DNA of 64,000 bases from Limnohabitans sp. JirII-31 (GCF_002778315.1 NZ_NESA01000002.1:1-64000); one strand, 5' to 3'. Numbered from the stretch's first letter, positions 16,552-25,321 are shown. The notes: generated by a model not told the origin, from the letters alone. Numbers and translations are program-made.

Positions 16552-17412
16552 TTAACTCAGTTCCATGATGGATTTGGCACCCCGGCGCTGGCCCAGGATG
16601 TTCAATAAATTAGAGAGTGCGGCTTCGAACTCTGGCGCTGCCGATGCCTCACCTTGAAAGCGCAAGCGTTGGTTCAGCCACTGGCCCGTGCCTTGAAGTT
16701 GCAAGCTGCCTTCCAGGGTGTCGAGGGTCATGGCCATTGTGTCACCGCCGCGCACTTGCACCCGGTAGCTGCCCAGTGGGCGCAGGGTGGACAAACGCGT
16801 GCTCAATTGCAGCAGCTGCAACTCGGCAAGCCCCTGGAGTTGTGCCTGACCCGCTTGCACCTGCCACGACAGGCCTTGGGTGCGCAGCAGCATTTGGCCT
16901 TCTGGCTCAATGGTGTTCCACGGTGCGCCCAGGCCCACCAGCCAGTGGGCCGGCCATTGGGAGGGGGAGGGTTGGTCGTCGATGGCCACCCGCAGACCGC
17001 CCCACAAGGGCGAGAGCGACAGCGTTAAAGGCTGTGGGGTGCAGCAGGCGCTGGACAGGCGAAGCCCCAGCGCCACACCTGTGCTGCGGCTGAATTGTGG
17101 TTGCAACTGCCAGTGCAGCGGGGTGGGCAAGGCTCTGTCGGTGGTGGCATCTGGTACGCCGTTGCGCAGGCCTGTGCTGAGGACCCATTGCGCCGACCCT
17201 TGCCACACCGTGCCTTGCGCGTGCTTGAGCAAGACGCGTTGTTGGCTGAGTTGCGCCACGCCGTAGGCCACCCACTGTGCGGGTGCTTGCGTGACCAAGC
17301 CCACCAACACACCCAGTGCTGCGCCCCAGCAGGCCCAGCGGCGGCTGTGGGCGGCGCTTGTGGGCTTGGGCGCTGTGCGCTGGGCAAAAGAGGGCGAGCT
17401 GCTTGGCGGCAC
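16552..17412 (-). CDS. gspN: Type II secretion protein GspN
   Basis: The 286-residue protein has one N-terminal membrane span (about 27-47) and a periplasmic remainder typical of GspN (T2SSN): GTVWQGSAQWVLS, PLHWQLQP, LSPLWGGLRVAI and TIEPEGQMLLRTQGLSW. GspN is present in many but not all T2SS operons, and its exact role in the inner-membrane assembly is unclear. It lies between gspM (four bases upstream) and gspD (five bases downstream), as in many beta- and gammaproteobacterial operons. The call relies on position plus these motifs. Confidence 0.88.
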   Translation of the reverse strand: MPPSSSPSFAQRTAPKPTSAAHSRRWACWGAALGVLVGLVTQAPAQWVAYGVAQLSQQRVLLKHAQGTVWQGSAQWVLSTGLRNGVPDATTDRALPTPLHWQLQPQFSRSTGVALGLRLSSACCTPQPLTLSLSPLWGGLRVAIDDQPSPSQWPAHWLVGLGAPWNTIEPEGQMLLRTQGLSWQVQAGQAQLQGLAELQLLQLSTRLSTLRPLGSYRVQVRGGDTMAMTLDTLEGSLQLQGTGQWLNQRLRFQGEASAAPEFEAALSNLLNILGQRRGAKSIMELS

Positions 17413-17416
17413 CGGG

Positions 17417-17962
17417 CTACCTCAAGGTGCTGGTGTCAGCGTTGGGGCTGCGGCTGGGCAATCGCAGCACCAAGCTGCCGCTCCATCTGACGGAGGCGCT
17501 GGCTGCGTTGGTTTGTGTCAGGTGCGCTTCGATGGGCAAGGTTTGCGCCTGGGCGCGTATTTGGCTGAGCCAAGTGGCCAAGGCGCTGGCGGGCAAGGCC
17601 TTGAGTTGCACGGTCACACGGTCGCCTTGCACATTCAATTGCATGGCCGGCCCGTGAGGGCTGCTGAGGCTTTGCAGCGTGCGCAGCGCTTCGTCGCGTG
17701 GCAGTGGCGTGCGTTGTTGCAAGGCCTGGGTTTGGGCTTGCAAGGCTTGCATGTGGGCGACTTGCTGCGTGAGTTGCGCGCGTTGTGCGTCGCTGTGACG
17801 CAAGGTGCGCCAAGCCGGGGCCACGGACAGGCTGTAGACCAAGGCCGCCAGCAGCACCCAGCCCAGCCAGGTCAGACTGCGCTGTTTGTTGCCAGACAGG
17901 GCTTGCCAGCGGGCAGACACGGTGGCGCGCCAAGAGGTCTTCATGGAGTGCAACCGGGTCAT
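17417..17962 (-). CDS. gspM: Type II secretion inner-membrane protein GspM
   Basis: The 181-residue bitopic protein has a short cytoplasmic N-terminus, one membrane helix (about 31-52), a coiled-coil stretch (about 60-90, AQLTQQVAHMQALQAQTQAL) and a periplasmic ferredoxin-like domain. This is the layout of GspM, which pairs with GspL. Start at 17962 overlaps the gspL stop in an ATGA arrangement (17959-17962). An internal Met at residue 7 is an alternative start. Sequence conservation in the family is low, so gene order carries weight. Confidence 0.92.
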   Translation of the reverse strand: MTRLHSMKTSWRATVSARWQALSGNKQRSLTWLGWVLLAALVYSLSVAPAWRTLRHSDAQRAQLTQQVAHMQALQAQTQALQQRTPLPRDEALRTLQSLSSPHGPAMQLNVQGDRVTVQLKALPASALATWLSQIRAQAQTLPIEAHLTQTNAASASVRWSGSLVLRLPSRSPNADTSTLR

Positions 17963-19176
17963 GGTGTGCCCTCGGCTTGCAGCAACCAGGCGTCGTTGCT
18001 TTCTTGGCGCAGGCGCAGGCCTTGCGCGTGCAAGGCATTGTTCGCTGAGCTGCTTTGTTCAGTCGTCAAGTTCAGGCCTTGCAGGCGCAGGGTGCGGTCG
18101 GCAAAGTGCAGTTGCGTGGGAGTCTGTCCGCTTGGCAGTACGCCGGCCAGCCCTGCCAGCAAGGGCTCAAAGTCGGTGCTGGAGATGGCCCCCGTGCGTT
18201 GCTTTAAGGCGTCGACCTCGCGTTGCATTTGCAGTGGGGCGTCCACCACCAGCGTGACATGCGGGAAGGTGGTTTTCAAGATATTGGGCAGAGTCCGTTG
18301 TTGCTGCTCAATGGCGTGTTGTTCACGCCAGGCCAGGGCGTTGAGCCCCACCAGTTGCACCACCAGCAGGCTAACCACGCCAACGCGCACCGGGTGCCAC
18401 GCGGGGGCACGGCGCACGCTTTGCCAACTGCTTTGCAGCCAGCGTTGCAGGCGCTGTCGCCCACCTTGGGTCCATTCGCCCTGGGCCAAGTCCCAGCGGG
18501 TTTGGCAGGCAGCGGCCAGCCAGCGCTGCGGCGCGCTTTGCAGCACGGGGGGTTGTGGCAGCAGTTGCTGCGCGCGCGCCACCATGGCGGGCTCGGCGTG
18601 GACGCCCAAAGCCGGGTCGCGCAGCGCGGCAAACGCTGGCCATTGCGCGGTGTTGGGCGGTAGCAGGGTGACGCCTTGCGCGTGGGTGAGGACGCAGCTG
18701 GCATGGTCGGGCGTGCCTGACACATGGAGCAGGGGCGTTTCGCTGGGGCTGAGTTCGGGCACCAGGCGCTGCACCGTCAAGCCTGCGCCTTGTAAAGGGG
18801 CCAGGCTGTCGCGCAACCACTGTTTGTCGCAAACGGCCACCCAAGTGTCGCCGCCGCTTCGGGCCTGTGCGCGGGCGTCGTTGGGCAGCACCAGGTGCAG
18901 TTGTTGCGGGTCGTCCAGCAAGCGGTCTTCCAGCAGGCCCGCCAACACCGCGTCCAGGCGGTTGCCTTGACTGCCCGGTGGCAAGGGCACGCTGAACCAC
19001 GACAGGCGGCTGTGTGGCACCACCGCCACCACTTCGCCCGCATGCAAGGGCAACCCAGCAGCGGCGCTGGTGGCGCTGTGCAACACGCTTTGGCCGTCCG
19101 ATTCTGCGTAGGCGAAATCAGTGCTTGCGGTGCTGGGGCTGTGAGGAAGGGCGATGATCAGCATGAGAACATTCAT
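17959..19176 (-). CDS. gspL: Type II secretion protein GspL
   Basis: The 405-residue protein has an actin-like cytoplasmic domain (about 1-240), one membrane span (about 264-283) and a periplasmic domain. Motifs include VVAVVPHSRLSWFSVPLPPG and LEDRLLDDPQQLHLVL, both typical of the GspL cytoplasmic domain that recruits GspE. The start overlaps the gspK stop (ATGA at 19173-19176). An in-frame ATG at 19164 is possible. It links the ATPase to the inner-membrane platform together with GspM. Confidence 0.94.
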   Translation of the reverse strand: MNVLMLIIALPHSPSTASTDFAYAESDGQSVLHSATSAAAGLPLHAGEVVAVVPHSRLSWFSVPLPPGSQGNRLDAVLAGLLEDRLLDDPQQLHLVLPNDARAQARSGGDTWVAVCDKQWLRDSLAPLQGAGLTVQRLVPELSPSETPLLHVSGTPDHASCVLTHAQGVTLLPPNTAQWPAFAALRDPALGVHAEPAMVARAQQLLPQPPVLQSAPQRWLAAACQTRWDLAQGEWTQGGRQRLQRWLQSSWQSVRRAPAWHPVRVGVVSLLVVQLVGLNALAWREQHAIEQQQRTLPNILKTTFPHVTLVVDAPLQMQREVDALKQRTGAISSTDFEPLLAGLAGVLPSGQTPTQLHFADRTLRLQGLNLTTEQSSSANNALHAQGLRLRQESNDAWLLQAEGTP

Positions 19177-20162
19177 TGTAGAGACGGTGTCTGTGCGCTA
19201 GCCCACTGACCGGCCTCGCGCCAGAGCACTTTCACCTCAGTTTGATCGCGCTCTAGCAGCGTGTGTTCCTGCATCAGGGTGTGGGCCATGCGCAGCCGTC
19301 CAAAAACTTCAAAAAAGCGTGTGTTGACGCTGTGCGTGGCTTCGCTCACGCCCGAGCTTTGGGCCCCGGCTGCTTTTTGAAAATCGGCCAAGCTGGCCCA
19401 GTGGCTGCGGCTGCGTTGCTGCACCAAGCGTTGGGCATCGGCCAGCCCCAGGCCCTTCACGCTGGCGAACAGCACTTCGGCACTGGCGGTGTTGACGTTG
19501 ACAGGGGTGCGCACCGGCAACAAGGTGATGTGCGGCGAGAGCTGGCGCAAGGTGCTGGGTGTGAGGCCGAGCCAGGTGAGCTGCTCGATGTGTTGCGGCA
19601 TCAATGGGGACGATGCGCTGTTGACTTTGCGCTGTGCGTTGGCCAGCCCTTGAGCCAGCACGCTGAGCTGTTCGGGCGGCAGGTTCAGCGCTTCGAACAG
19701 GCGGGCAAAGACTGCCAGGGCTTGGGGGTCAACGCGCTCACCGTCGAACAGGTTGATGATGTTGAGTCGGGCTTGCAAGTCGTTGATCTGGCCCGACAAA
19801 AAGACTTGGTCGGCCAGGGTGTCGTCGTCGCGGTTGCTGGTGCCGTCGGGCAGGGCCGACAAAAAGCTCGACAAGCGCGCTTCTTGCAGCGGCACGGCCC
19901 AGGGTTCTGCCAGATGGTCGGTGGGGGTGCTGGCCTTGTCGGCCCGCGCGTCTTCGCGCAAGATGACGCGCGCCCAATCAAGCGCGCCCGCCAGCAGCCA
20001 GCGGGCTTGGGCATGTTGTCGTTCAGCGCTTTCTACCTCGATGGTGCGCCATTGCTGCCACAAGGCACCTGCCGCCAAGGTAGCCACCAAGGCCACGGTA
20101 AGCATGGCCGCCAGCAAGGCGGCACCACGCTGTGGGCGGTGGGTGCTGGGCAGGTGCTTCAT
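19173..20162 (-). CDS. gspK: Type II secretion minor pseudopilin GspK
   Basis: A 329-residue minor pseudopilin. After the prepilin cleavage motif QRG/AALLAAML (cut near residue 13) comes the hydrophobic helix. As in other GspK proteins, the conserved Glu at position +5 is absent. The large alpha domain with a helix-hairpin-helix-like segment (VNVNTASAEVLFASVKGLGLADAQRLV) is characteristic. GspK caps the pseudopilus tip with GspI and GspJ. Start and stop overlap gspJ and gspL by four bases each, a tightly coupled operon. Confidence 0.95.
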   Translation of the reverse strand: MKHLPSTHRPQRGAALLAAMLTVALVATLAAGALWQQWRTIEVESAERQHAQARWLLAGALDWARVILREDARADKASTPTDHLAEPWAVPLQEARLSSFLSALPDGTSNRDDDTLADQVFLSGQINDLQARLNIINLFDGERVDPQALAVFARLFEALNLPPEQLSVLAQGLANAQRKVNSASSPLMPQHIEQLTWLGLTPSTLRQLSPHITLLPVRTPVNVNTASAEVLFASVKGLGLADAQRLVQQRSRSHWASLADFQKAAGAQSSGVSEATHSVNTRFFEVFGRLRMAHTLMQEHTLLERDQTEVKVLWREAGQWASAQTPSLQ

Positions 20163-20854
20163 GACTTGGTGTTGCTGAAGTTGGGGCGCACCCAGTCGAG
20201 GCTCAGGCGGCCGCGCATGCCGGCGCTGGCTGGCAAGTCGATGAGCAGGCGGATGGCGTCGGGCGTGTTGTTGGCGCTACTGCCCGGAGTGGGTGTGGTG
20301 GTGTCGCTGCTGGCGGCGCTGGAGAGTGGGTTGGTCCAGGCGTTGCCCCGAAAGTAGCTGAGTTGCCACTGATCAAGTGGCAGCAGCACGGTCTCGCGTG
20401 TTTGGTCGTCGGTGCTGGGGTTTTGCGCCCAGCGCGCGGCTTGTTGCCAGGCTTGTGCCAGCGTGCTTCGCTCGGTGATAGCCGGGGATTGCCACCGTAC
20501 CCATTGGCCGGTGCCGGCCTGAGGCGTGCCTCTGCGGCTCCAGGCCACCACCCACATACCAGGGTCGCTGCCGTCGTTGCCCCACGCACTGCTGCGCCGG
20601 GTGATGCGCAGCACTTGGCCGTCCCACAGCACCCCGGCATCGCTGAGGCCGGGCACGGGCTGCATGGCGTCGAGGTCGGCCTGCCACTGGGCCAGCACGG
20701 TTTGCAGCACGGCGGTTTGGTCCACGTGTTGCTGGGTGGCCTCGCGGGTGCGCAGCAGGCCGTCGATGCCACGCCAGCTCAAACCCGCCAGCACCGCCAT
20801 CAGGGTGATGGCGATGAGCAGTTCGATCAGGGTGAAGCCGCGCTGTGTTTTCAT
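20159..20854 (-). CDS. gspJ: Type II secretion minor pseudopilin GspJ
   Basis: The 231-residue protein begins MKTQRG/FTLIELLIAITLMAVLAGLSW, with the prepilin peptidase site G/F and Glu at +5. The globular part includes TQQHVDQTAVLQTVLAQWQADLDAM, then VLWDGQVLRITRR, typical of GspJ. It forms part of the pseudopilus tip with GspI and GspK. Start at 20854, ten bases after the gspI stop in transcription order. Its stop overlaps the start of gspK. Confidence 0.95.
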   Translation of the reverse strand: MKTQRGFTLIELLIAITLMAVLAGLSWRGIDGLLRTREATQQHVDQTAVLQTVLAQWQADLDAMQPVPGLSDAGVLWDGQVLRITRRSSAWGNDGSDPGMWVVAWSRRGTPQAGTGQWVRWQSPAITERSTLAQAWQQAARWAQNPSTDDQTRETVLLPLDQWQLSYFRGNAWTNPLSSAASSDTTTPTPGSSANNTPDAIRLLIDLPASAGMRGRLSLDWVRPNFSNTKS

Positions 20855-20864
20855 GCTGGCTCGG

Positions 20865-21251
20865 TCAATAACGCCCGAGCACGGTGGCTACGCGCAAGAT
20901 GGGGTTTTGGGCGTCAAACACCTGGGCTTCGACGCGGCGAAACGAGGGGTTGGGTGTGCTGCGAATGGTGAGTGCCACTGCGAAGTTGCGCTCGGCCTGC
21001 ACGCAGGGCACGCGGGTGTCGCCCACGCCGGGCAATTGTTGCGACAGGCGCAGTTGGTGCAGGGCGTTGTCAGCGCAAATTTGGGCCAGCAACACGTCGC
21101 TTTGACGCTGGGCGTTGAAGATCAAAGCCCCGCTGACTTTCATGCCCGTCATCAAGGCCAAGGCCACGATGGCCAAGGCCACCAAGACTTCGATCAGGGT
21201 GAAGCCCTTCCCTGCGTGCGGGGTGTGTGTGCGGGCGCGGTGCTGCGTCAT
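20865..21251 (-). CDS. gspI: Type II secretion minor pseudopilin GspI
   Basis: The 128-residue protein carries the prepilin motif GKG/FTLIEVLVALAIVALALMTG (cut near residue 16) and the short C-terminal domain of GspI with NALHQLRLSQQLPGVGD. It is about the usual length. GspI nucleates the tip complex. The start overlaps the gspH stop by four bases (21248-21251). Confidence 0.95.
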   Translation of the reverse strand: MTQHRARTHTPHAGKGFTLIEVLVALAIVALALMTGMKVSGALIFNAQRQSDVLLAQICADNALHQLRLSQQLPGVGDTRVPCVQAERNFAVALTIRSTPNPSFRRVEAQVFDAQNPILRVATVLGRY

Positions 21252-21682
21252 GGCTGCACCACCTGAAAAGGCCGCAGCCCATCGCTGGCAATGCGTCGGG
21301 TGGCGATGTTGTTGCCAGTTGTGACGGGCGCGACCAAGGTGATGCCCGCTGGCGCAATGATGGGTTCCGGCCCCAACACCACCGCAGCCGCTTGTGCGGT
21401 GGTGTCAGGCGTGAGCCAAGCTTGTTCGTTGGGTGTTTGACGCGGGGCTGTGGGGGCTTGGATGACAAAGCCTTGCGCGGTACTGCGCCAAACCAGAGGG
21501 ATGCCGCTGGTGCGCGATTGGGCACGGGCAGCTTCGAGGTAGGCGATCAGGCGTTGTGCCTCGCGGTCGAGCTGGGTTTGGTTGCTATCGCGCAAACTCA
21601 AGGCCACGCCCGCCATAGCAAAGCCCATGATGGCCAGCACCACCAACAGCTCCAACAGGGTCAGGCCACGTTGGCGCTGCAT
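21248..21682 (-). CDS. gspH: Type II secretion minor pseudopilin GspH
   Basis: Starting at MQRQRG/LTLLELLVVLAIMGFAMAG, this is a 144-residue pseudopilin of the GspH/FimT type. The residue after the cleavage point is Leu rather than the common Phe, but Glu at +5 is kept. The ATG at 21682 was chosen because it sets the leader at six residues and leaves ten bases to the gspG stop. A longer in-frame extension to 21775 overlaps gspG and is rejected. GspH sits between the tip and the major pseudopilin. Confidence 0.93.
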   Translation of the reverse strand: MQRQRGLTLLELLVVLAIMGFAMAGVALSLRDSNQTQLDREAQRLIAYLEAARAQSRTSGIPLVWRSTAQGFVIQAPTAPRQTPNEQAWLTPDTTAQAAAVVLGPEPIIAPAGITLVAPVTTGNNIATRRIASDGLRPFQVVQP

Positions 21683-21692
21683 GCGCGGGGGC

Positions 21693-22124
21693 TTATTGCC
21701 AGCTGCCGATGTCGGCGTTTTTGCCTTCGCCACCGGGCTGACCGTCAGCGCCCAGGGACAACACATCGACTTCACCTTTGACGCCTGGGTTCATGTACTG
21801 GTAAGGGCGGCCCCAGGGGTCGTTGGGCAGTTTGTCGATGTAGGGTTTCCAGTTCAGCGGTGCGGGGCCGCTGCTGGGTTTGACCACCAGGGCTTGCAAG
21901 CCTTGTTCGGCAGCGGGGTAACGCTGGTTGTCCAAGCGGTAGAGCTTGAGCGCTTGCATGAGGTTGTTCACATCGGTGCGGGCGGCAGTGCCGCGTGCGT
22001 CGTCGGCGCGGTCGAGCACATTGGGCACGATCAACGCTGCGAGCACCCCTAGGATGGCCAGCACCACCATCAACTCAATCAGGGTGAAGCCGCGCTGGCG
22101 CTTGGGTGTTGGGAGGTGTGTCAT
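21693..22124 (-). CDS. gspG: Type II secretion major pseudopilin GspG
   Basis: The 143-residue protein has the leader MTHLPTPKRQRG/FTLIELMVVLAILGV and the conserved GspG body: DVNNLMQALKLYRLDNQRYPAAEQGLQALV, then LPNDPWGRPYQY and the calcium-binding C-terminal loop ending DIGSWQ. It polymerises into the pseudopilus that drives secretion. Start at ATG 22124. A second in-frame ATG at 22136 is possible. It is the first gene of the minus-strand gsp operon, only 21 bases from the divergent gspC start, so promoter elements must lie in or beyond that gap. Confidence 0.96.
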   Translation of the reverse strand: MTHLPTPKRQRGFTLIELMVVLAILGVLAALIVPNVLDRADDARGTAARTDVNNLMQALKLYRLDNQRYPAAEQGLQALVVKPSSGPAPLNWKPYIDKLPNDPWGRPYQYMNPGVKGEVDVLSLGADGQPGGEGKNADIGSWQ

Positions 22125-22145
22125 GCCCTGAATCATAATCCGCGT

Positions 22146-22586
22146 ATGTTTTTGCCACGTTACCCATTCCTCTTGGTGCGCACTGCTTCTTTGGTGGTGT
22201 GGGCGCTGGTGGCTTTCAGTGCCGTAGCGTGGGGCTTGCGTTGGTCGGCCAGTGGCAATGCCGATGCGCTGAGTCCACTGGCCCAGCCCACACCCACTGA
22301 GCCTGAATTGGAAGCTGCCGCGCGCAGTTTGGGTGCGTTGCCTGCGGCGGCTGTGGCTGCACCGACCTTGGCCAGTCGTTTTCAGCTGGTGGGGGTGCTG
22401 TCGGGCGGGGCGTCGCAAGGTGCCGCGTTGATCGCGGTTGACGGCAAGCCGGCACGGCCCTACCGCGTGGGCCGCGTGGTGGTGGATGACTTGGTGTTGC
22501 AGTCGGCGCAAGGCCGACGCGTGAGTTTGGGGGCCAGTGCGCAAGGCCCCGCCACTTTGACGCTGGAACTTCCTGCCAAAAAATAA
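22146..22586 (+). CDS. gspC: Type II secretion inner-membrane protein GspC
   Basis: The 146-residue protein has one N-terminal membrane span (about 8-30) and a homology-region domain (RFQLVGVLSGGASQGAALIAVDGKPARPYRVGR VVVDDLVLQSAQ split by a turn) that contacts the N0 domain of the secretin. The C-terminal PDZ or coiled-coil domain found in many GspC proteins is absent, as in short GspC forms. The gene is divergent from gspG, while in classical operons gspC leads the same strand. Start at ATG 22146. It is the only gsp gene on the plus strand. Confidence 0.88.
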   Translation: MFLPRYPFLLVRTASLVVWALVAFSAVAWGLRWSASGNADALSPLAQPTPTEPELEAAARSLGALPAAAVAAPTLASRFQLVGVLSGGASQGAALIAVDGKPARPYRVGRVVVDDLVLQSAQGRRVSLGASAQGPATLTLELPAKK

Positions 22587-22616
22587 TGTGGTCACCACGC
22601 TGTGGTGACACATGTT

Positions 22617-24194
22617 TCAGCGCTGCAAAAACAAACGGTAAGCCGGGTTGCGCGTTTCTTCCACGTAGGGGTAGCCCAGTGCTGACAAGAAGGTGGCAAA
22701 TGCCTTGTCGTCGGCCTTGGGCACTTGCAGACCCATCAAGATGCGGCCGTAATCGGCGCCTTGGTTGCGGTAGTGGAACAGGCTGATGTTCCAGCCCGGG
22801 CGCATGGCGAGCAAGAACTTCATCAAAGCACCCGGACGCTCAGGGAACTCAAAACGCAGCAAACGCTCTTCGTGGGCCAGCGCCGAGTGGCCACCCACCA
22901 TGTGGCGGAGGTGTTCTTTGGCCAGTTCGTCGTGCGTGAGGTCGATGGCTTCAAAACCGTGTTTGGTGAAGTGGGCTGCAATCTTGCTGCTCTCGCCTTT
23001 GACGCCGGTGGTCAGGCCGACAAACACATGGGCTTTGTCGGCGTCGCTGAGTCGGTAATTGAACTCGGTCACATTGCGTGGTGTTTTACCGCCGCCAAAG
23101 CTGGGCAGCTGGCCAATCAGCTCGCAAAAGCGGCGCAGGCTGCCGGGTTGCTCGGGAATGGTGACGGCAAACAAAGCTTCGCGTTCTTCGCCCACCTCGG
23201 CGCGCTCGGCCACAAAGCGCAGGCGGTCGAAGTTCATGTTGGCGCCGCACAAAATGGCGGCGTAGGTCTCGCCTTTGGTTTTGTGCTCGGCCACGTACTG
23301 TTTGATGGCGGCCACGGCCAGGGCGCCAGCGGGTTCGACGATGCTGCGGGTGTCCACAAACACGTCTTTGATGGCGGCGCACACCGCGTCGGTGTCGACG
23401 GTGATGTAGCTGTCGACCAATTTGCGCGAGATGCGGAAGGTTTCTTCGCCCACCAGCTTGACGGCGGTGCCGTCGGAGAACAGGCCCACATCGGTGAGCG
23501 CAACGCGTTTGCCTTTGGCGACGGATTGCATCATGGCGGAGGAGTCGTCCATTTGCACACCGATGACTTTGATCTCTGGACGCACCGCCTTGATGTAGTT
23601 GGCCACGCCGGAAATCAAGCCGCCGCCGCCAATGGCCACAAACACGGCGTCAAGTGGGCCTTGGTGCTGGCGCAGCATTTCCATGGCGATGGTGCCTTGG
23701 CCTGCAATCACCTCGGGGTCGTCAAACGGATGCACAAAGGTCATGCCGTTTTTCTGCTCCAACGTGAGCGCGTGTTGGTGTGCGTCGGAGTAGCTGTCGC
23801 CATGCAACACCACCTCACCGCCGAGTGCTTTGACGGCTTCAATCTTCAAGGCGGGTGTGGTCACAGGCATCACGATCACGGCTTTGGCGCCTAAGCGGTT
23901 GGCACCCAGGGCCACGCCTTGGGCGTGGTTGCCTGCGGAGGCGCAAATGACGCCTTTTTTCAATTGCGCGGGTGTTAGGTGCGCCATCTTGTTGTACGCG
24001 CCGCGCAGTTTGAAGCTGAACACCGGTTGTTGGTCTTCGCGTTTGAGCAACACGGTGTTGTGCAGTCGGCGACTCAGGTTTTTGGCCACTTCCAGCGCGG
24101 ACTCTTGGGCCACGTCGTAGACGCGTGCCGTCAAGATTTTTTTCAGGTAGTCGGCAGGGGTCAGGGCGTTGGTTTTGGCGGGACGGGTAGACAT
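22617..24194 (-). CDS. ilvA: Biosynthetic threonine ammonia-lyase IlvA
   Basis: The 525-residue PLP enzyme deaminates threonine to 2-oxobutanoate, the first step of isoleucine synthesis. The PLP lysine is in FSFKLRGAYNKM (Lys62), with the asparagine loop CASAGNHAQGVALGA and the glycine loop AIGGGGLISG. Two ACT-like regulatory domains fill the C-terminal third (from about 340), as in isoleucine-inhibited enzymes, which argues against the short catabolic form. Start at ATG 24194. It is convergent with gspC (30 bases between stops) and divergent from the DUF535 gene. Confidence 0.96.
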   Translation of the reverse strand: MSTRPAKTNALTPADYLKKILTARVYDVAQESALEVAKNLSRRLHNTVLLKREDQQPVFSFKLRGAYNKMAHLTPAQLKKGVICASAGNHAQGVALGANRLGAKAVIVMPVTTPALKIEAVKALGGEVVLHGDSYSDAHQHALTLEQKNGMTFVHPFDDPEVIAGQGTIAMEMLRQHQGPLDAVFVAIGGGGLISGVANYIKAVRPEIKVIGVQMDDSSAMMQSVAKGKRVALTDVGLFSDGTAVKLVGEETFRISRKLVDSYITVDTDAVCAAIKDVFVDTRSIVEPAGALAVAAIKQYVAEHKTKGETYAAILCGANMNFDRLRFVAERAEVGEEREALFAVTIPEQPGSLRRFCELIGQLPSFGGGKTPRNVTEFNYRLSDADKAHVFVGLTTGVKGESSKIAAHFTKHGFEAIDLTHDELAKEHLRHMVGGHSALAHEERLLRFEFPERPGALMKFLLAMRPGWNISLFHYRNQGADYGRILMGLQVPKADDKAFATFLSALGYPYVEETRNPAYRLFLQR

Positions 24195-24283
24195 GGGGCT
24201 GATTGTCTCTTATGCATGAAGGCAGAGGCCTGTGAGACGGTCAGCCACTACACTCATCCGGTATACAAATTTGTGATTCTTCT

Positions 24284-25198
24284 GTGCTGCCTACCCCCCA
24301 ATCCCTTTTTCAACGAACCGACGATGCCGCGGGTGGCAGCTTGCAAACGTTCAAGCGGTGGCTGAAGTTTCGGCTGCGTTTTTTCTGGCACCGTCGCCAT
24401 ATTTTTGCGGTGCACGACCACCTCCGTCAGTTGGGTTTGGCGTCTGTGCTTGAGAGCGACCTCTTGTTGGTGGTGCGCTGCACCCGTGCGTATTTGTGGA
24501 GCGGGTTGACAGCGCAGGGGCGTGCCGCGGCTCAAATGGCGCACTTTGATTGGCTGGTGCAGACCTTTTCATCGACCCAAGCCTCGGCGCTTTACGCGTT
24601 GCATTCTTGGTTGTTGTGTGAATGGACCTTGAAAGACCGGCAGGTGCGCATCGTGCTCAGACCTGGCCGTGCCTTGGCGCGTGAGGGTGAGCTGGAGCTG
24701 CACCTTGAACTCGATGGCAGTCCGGTCATGCGTGCTGCGTTCAGCGTGTTGCCCGCGCACATGGTGGGTGGCACAAGCTCAGGCGCGGTGTTGGTGGTGG
24801 GCAATGTGCAGGGTTCGCAAGAAGGCAAAGATTTGGTGAAAGACTTCACCCAATTGATGGAGCGCACTCGGCCCAGCGGCATTTTGCTCAATGCCTTGCA
24901 AGGACTGGCCCAAGGTTGGGGTCTAGAGGGCTTGTTGGGTGTGAGCGATGTGGGCCACGCGTATGCCGACTACCGCAGCTTGTCTCAGCGGGTGGGTATG
25001 AGCTACGACACGCTGTGGCAAGAACTGGGGGCTGAGCAACGGCTGTCGGACATGCATTGGAGCCTGCCGCTGGTGTGGCTGCCCCGTCCCGAGAGTGAGG
25101 TGGCCTCTAGCAAAAGATCACAGTTGCGTCGGCGCAATGACATGCGCCAGCAGGTGCTCGGTGCTTGTTTGGCGGCGGCACAAACACGACGCCCATAA
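24284..25198 (+). CDS. DUF535 (VirK/YbjX-family) protein
   Basis: The 304-residue protein matches the DUF535 family (VirK of Shigella, SrfA-induced YbjX) by blocks such as WTLKDRQVRIVLRPG, EGELELHLELDG, VVGNVQGSQEGKDLVKDFTQLMERTRPSGILLNALQGLAQ and a late SYDTLWQELGAEQ. The biochemical role is unknown. VirK relatives affect virulence-factor export and peptide resistance. The start is a GTG at 24284; no strong ribosome-binding site is visible. The 89-base gap to divergent ilvA contains the palindrome ACAAATTTGT (24265-24274). A hairpin follows the stop. Confidence 0.8.
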   Translation: MLPTPQSLFQRTDDAAGGSLQTFKRWLKFRLRFFWHRRHIFAVHDHLRQLGLASVLESDLLLVVRCTRAYLWSGLTAQGRAAAQMAHFDWLVQTFSSTQASALYALHSWLLCEWTLKDRQVRIVLRPGRALAREGELELHLELDGSPVMRAAFSVLPAHMVGGTSSGAVLVVGNVQGSQEGKDLVKDFTQLMERTRPSGILLNALQGLAQGWGLEGLLGVSDVGHAYADYRSLSQRVGMSYDTLWQELGAEQRLSDMHWSLPLVWLPRPESEVASSKRSQLRRRNDMRQQVLGACLAAAQTRRP

Positions 25199-25225
25199 AA
25201 AAACCCCGAGTCTTGCGACTCGGGG
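25197..25225 (-). terminator. Hairpin with T tract only in the minus-strand orientation
   Basis: A 9-bp stem CCCCGAGTC-TTGC-GACTCGGGG (25204-25225) has seven A residues before it and no T tract after it. Read on the minus strand it is a textbook intrinsic terminator (stem then seven T), but no minus-strand gene lies upstream of it. On the plus strand it follows the DUF535 stop and could still stabilise the 3' end, with the A tract before the stem. Confidence 0.7.
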
Positions 25226-25321
25226 ATAAATCCACTTTTGAGGGTGGAGGAGACAAGTCTTAAGTGTATACATAATTTGAAGACTTGTGCATATTTGTCA
25301 GACATATCAGGAGAAGAAAAC

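Noticed and set aside
17291..18970. A 559-residue plus-strand open frame across gspN, gspM and gspL
   Set aside because: It is antisense to three genes of a clear type II secretion operon. The composition is low-complexity and no domain is visible.
24265..24274. Palindrome ACAAATTTGT between ilvA and DUF535
   Set aside because: At 10 bases, with low complexity and no extension beyond the core, it may be chance. It is not listed as an operator.
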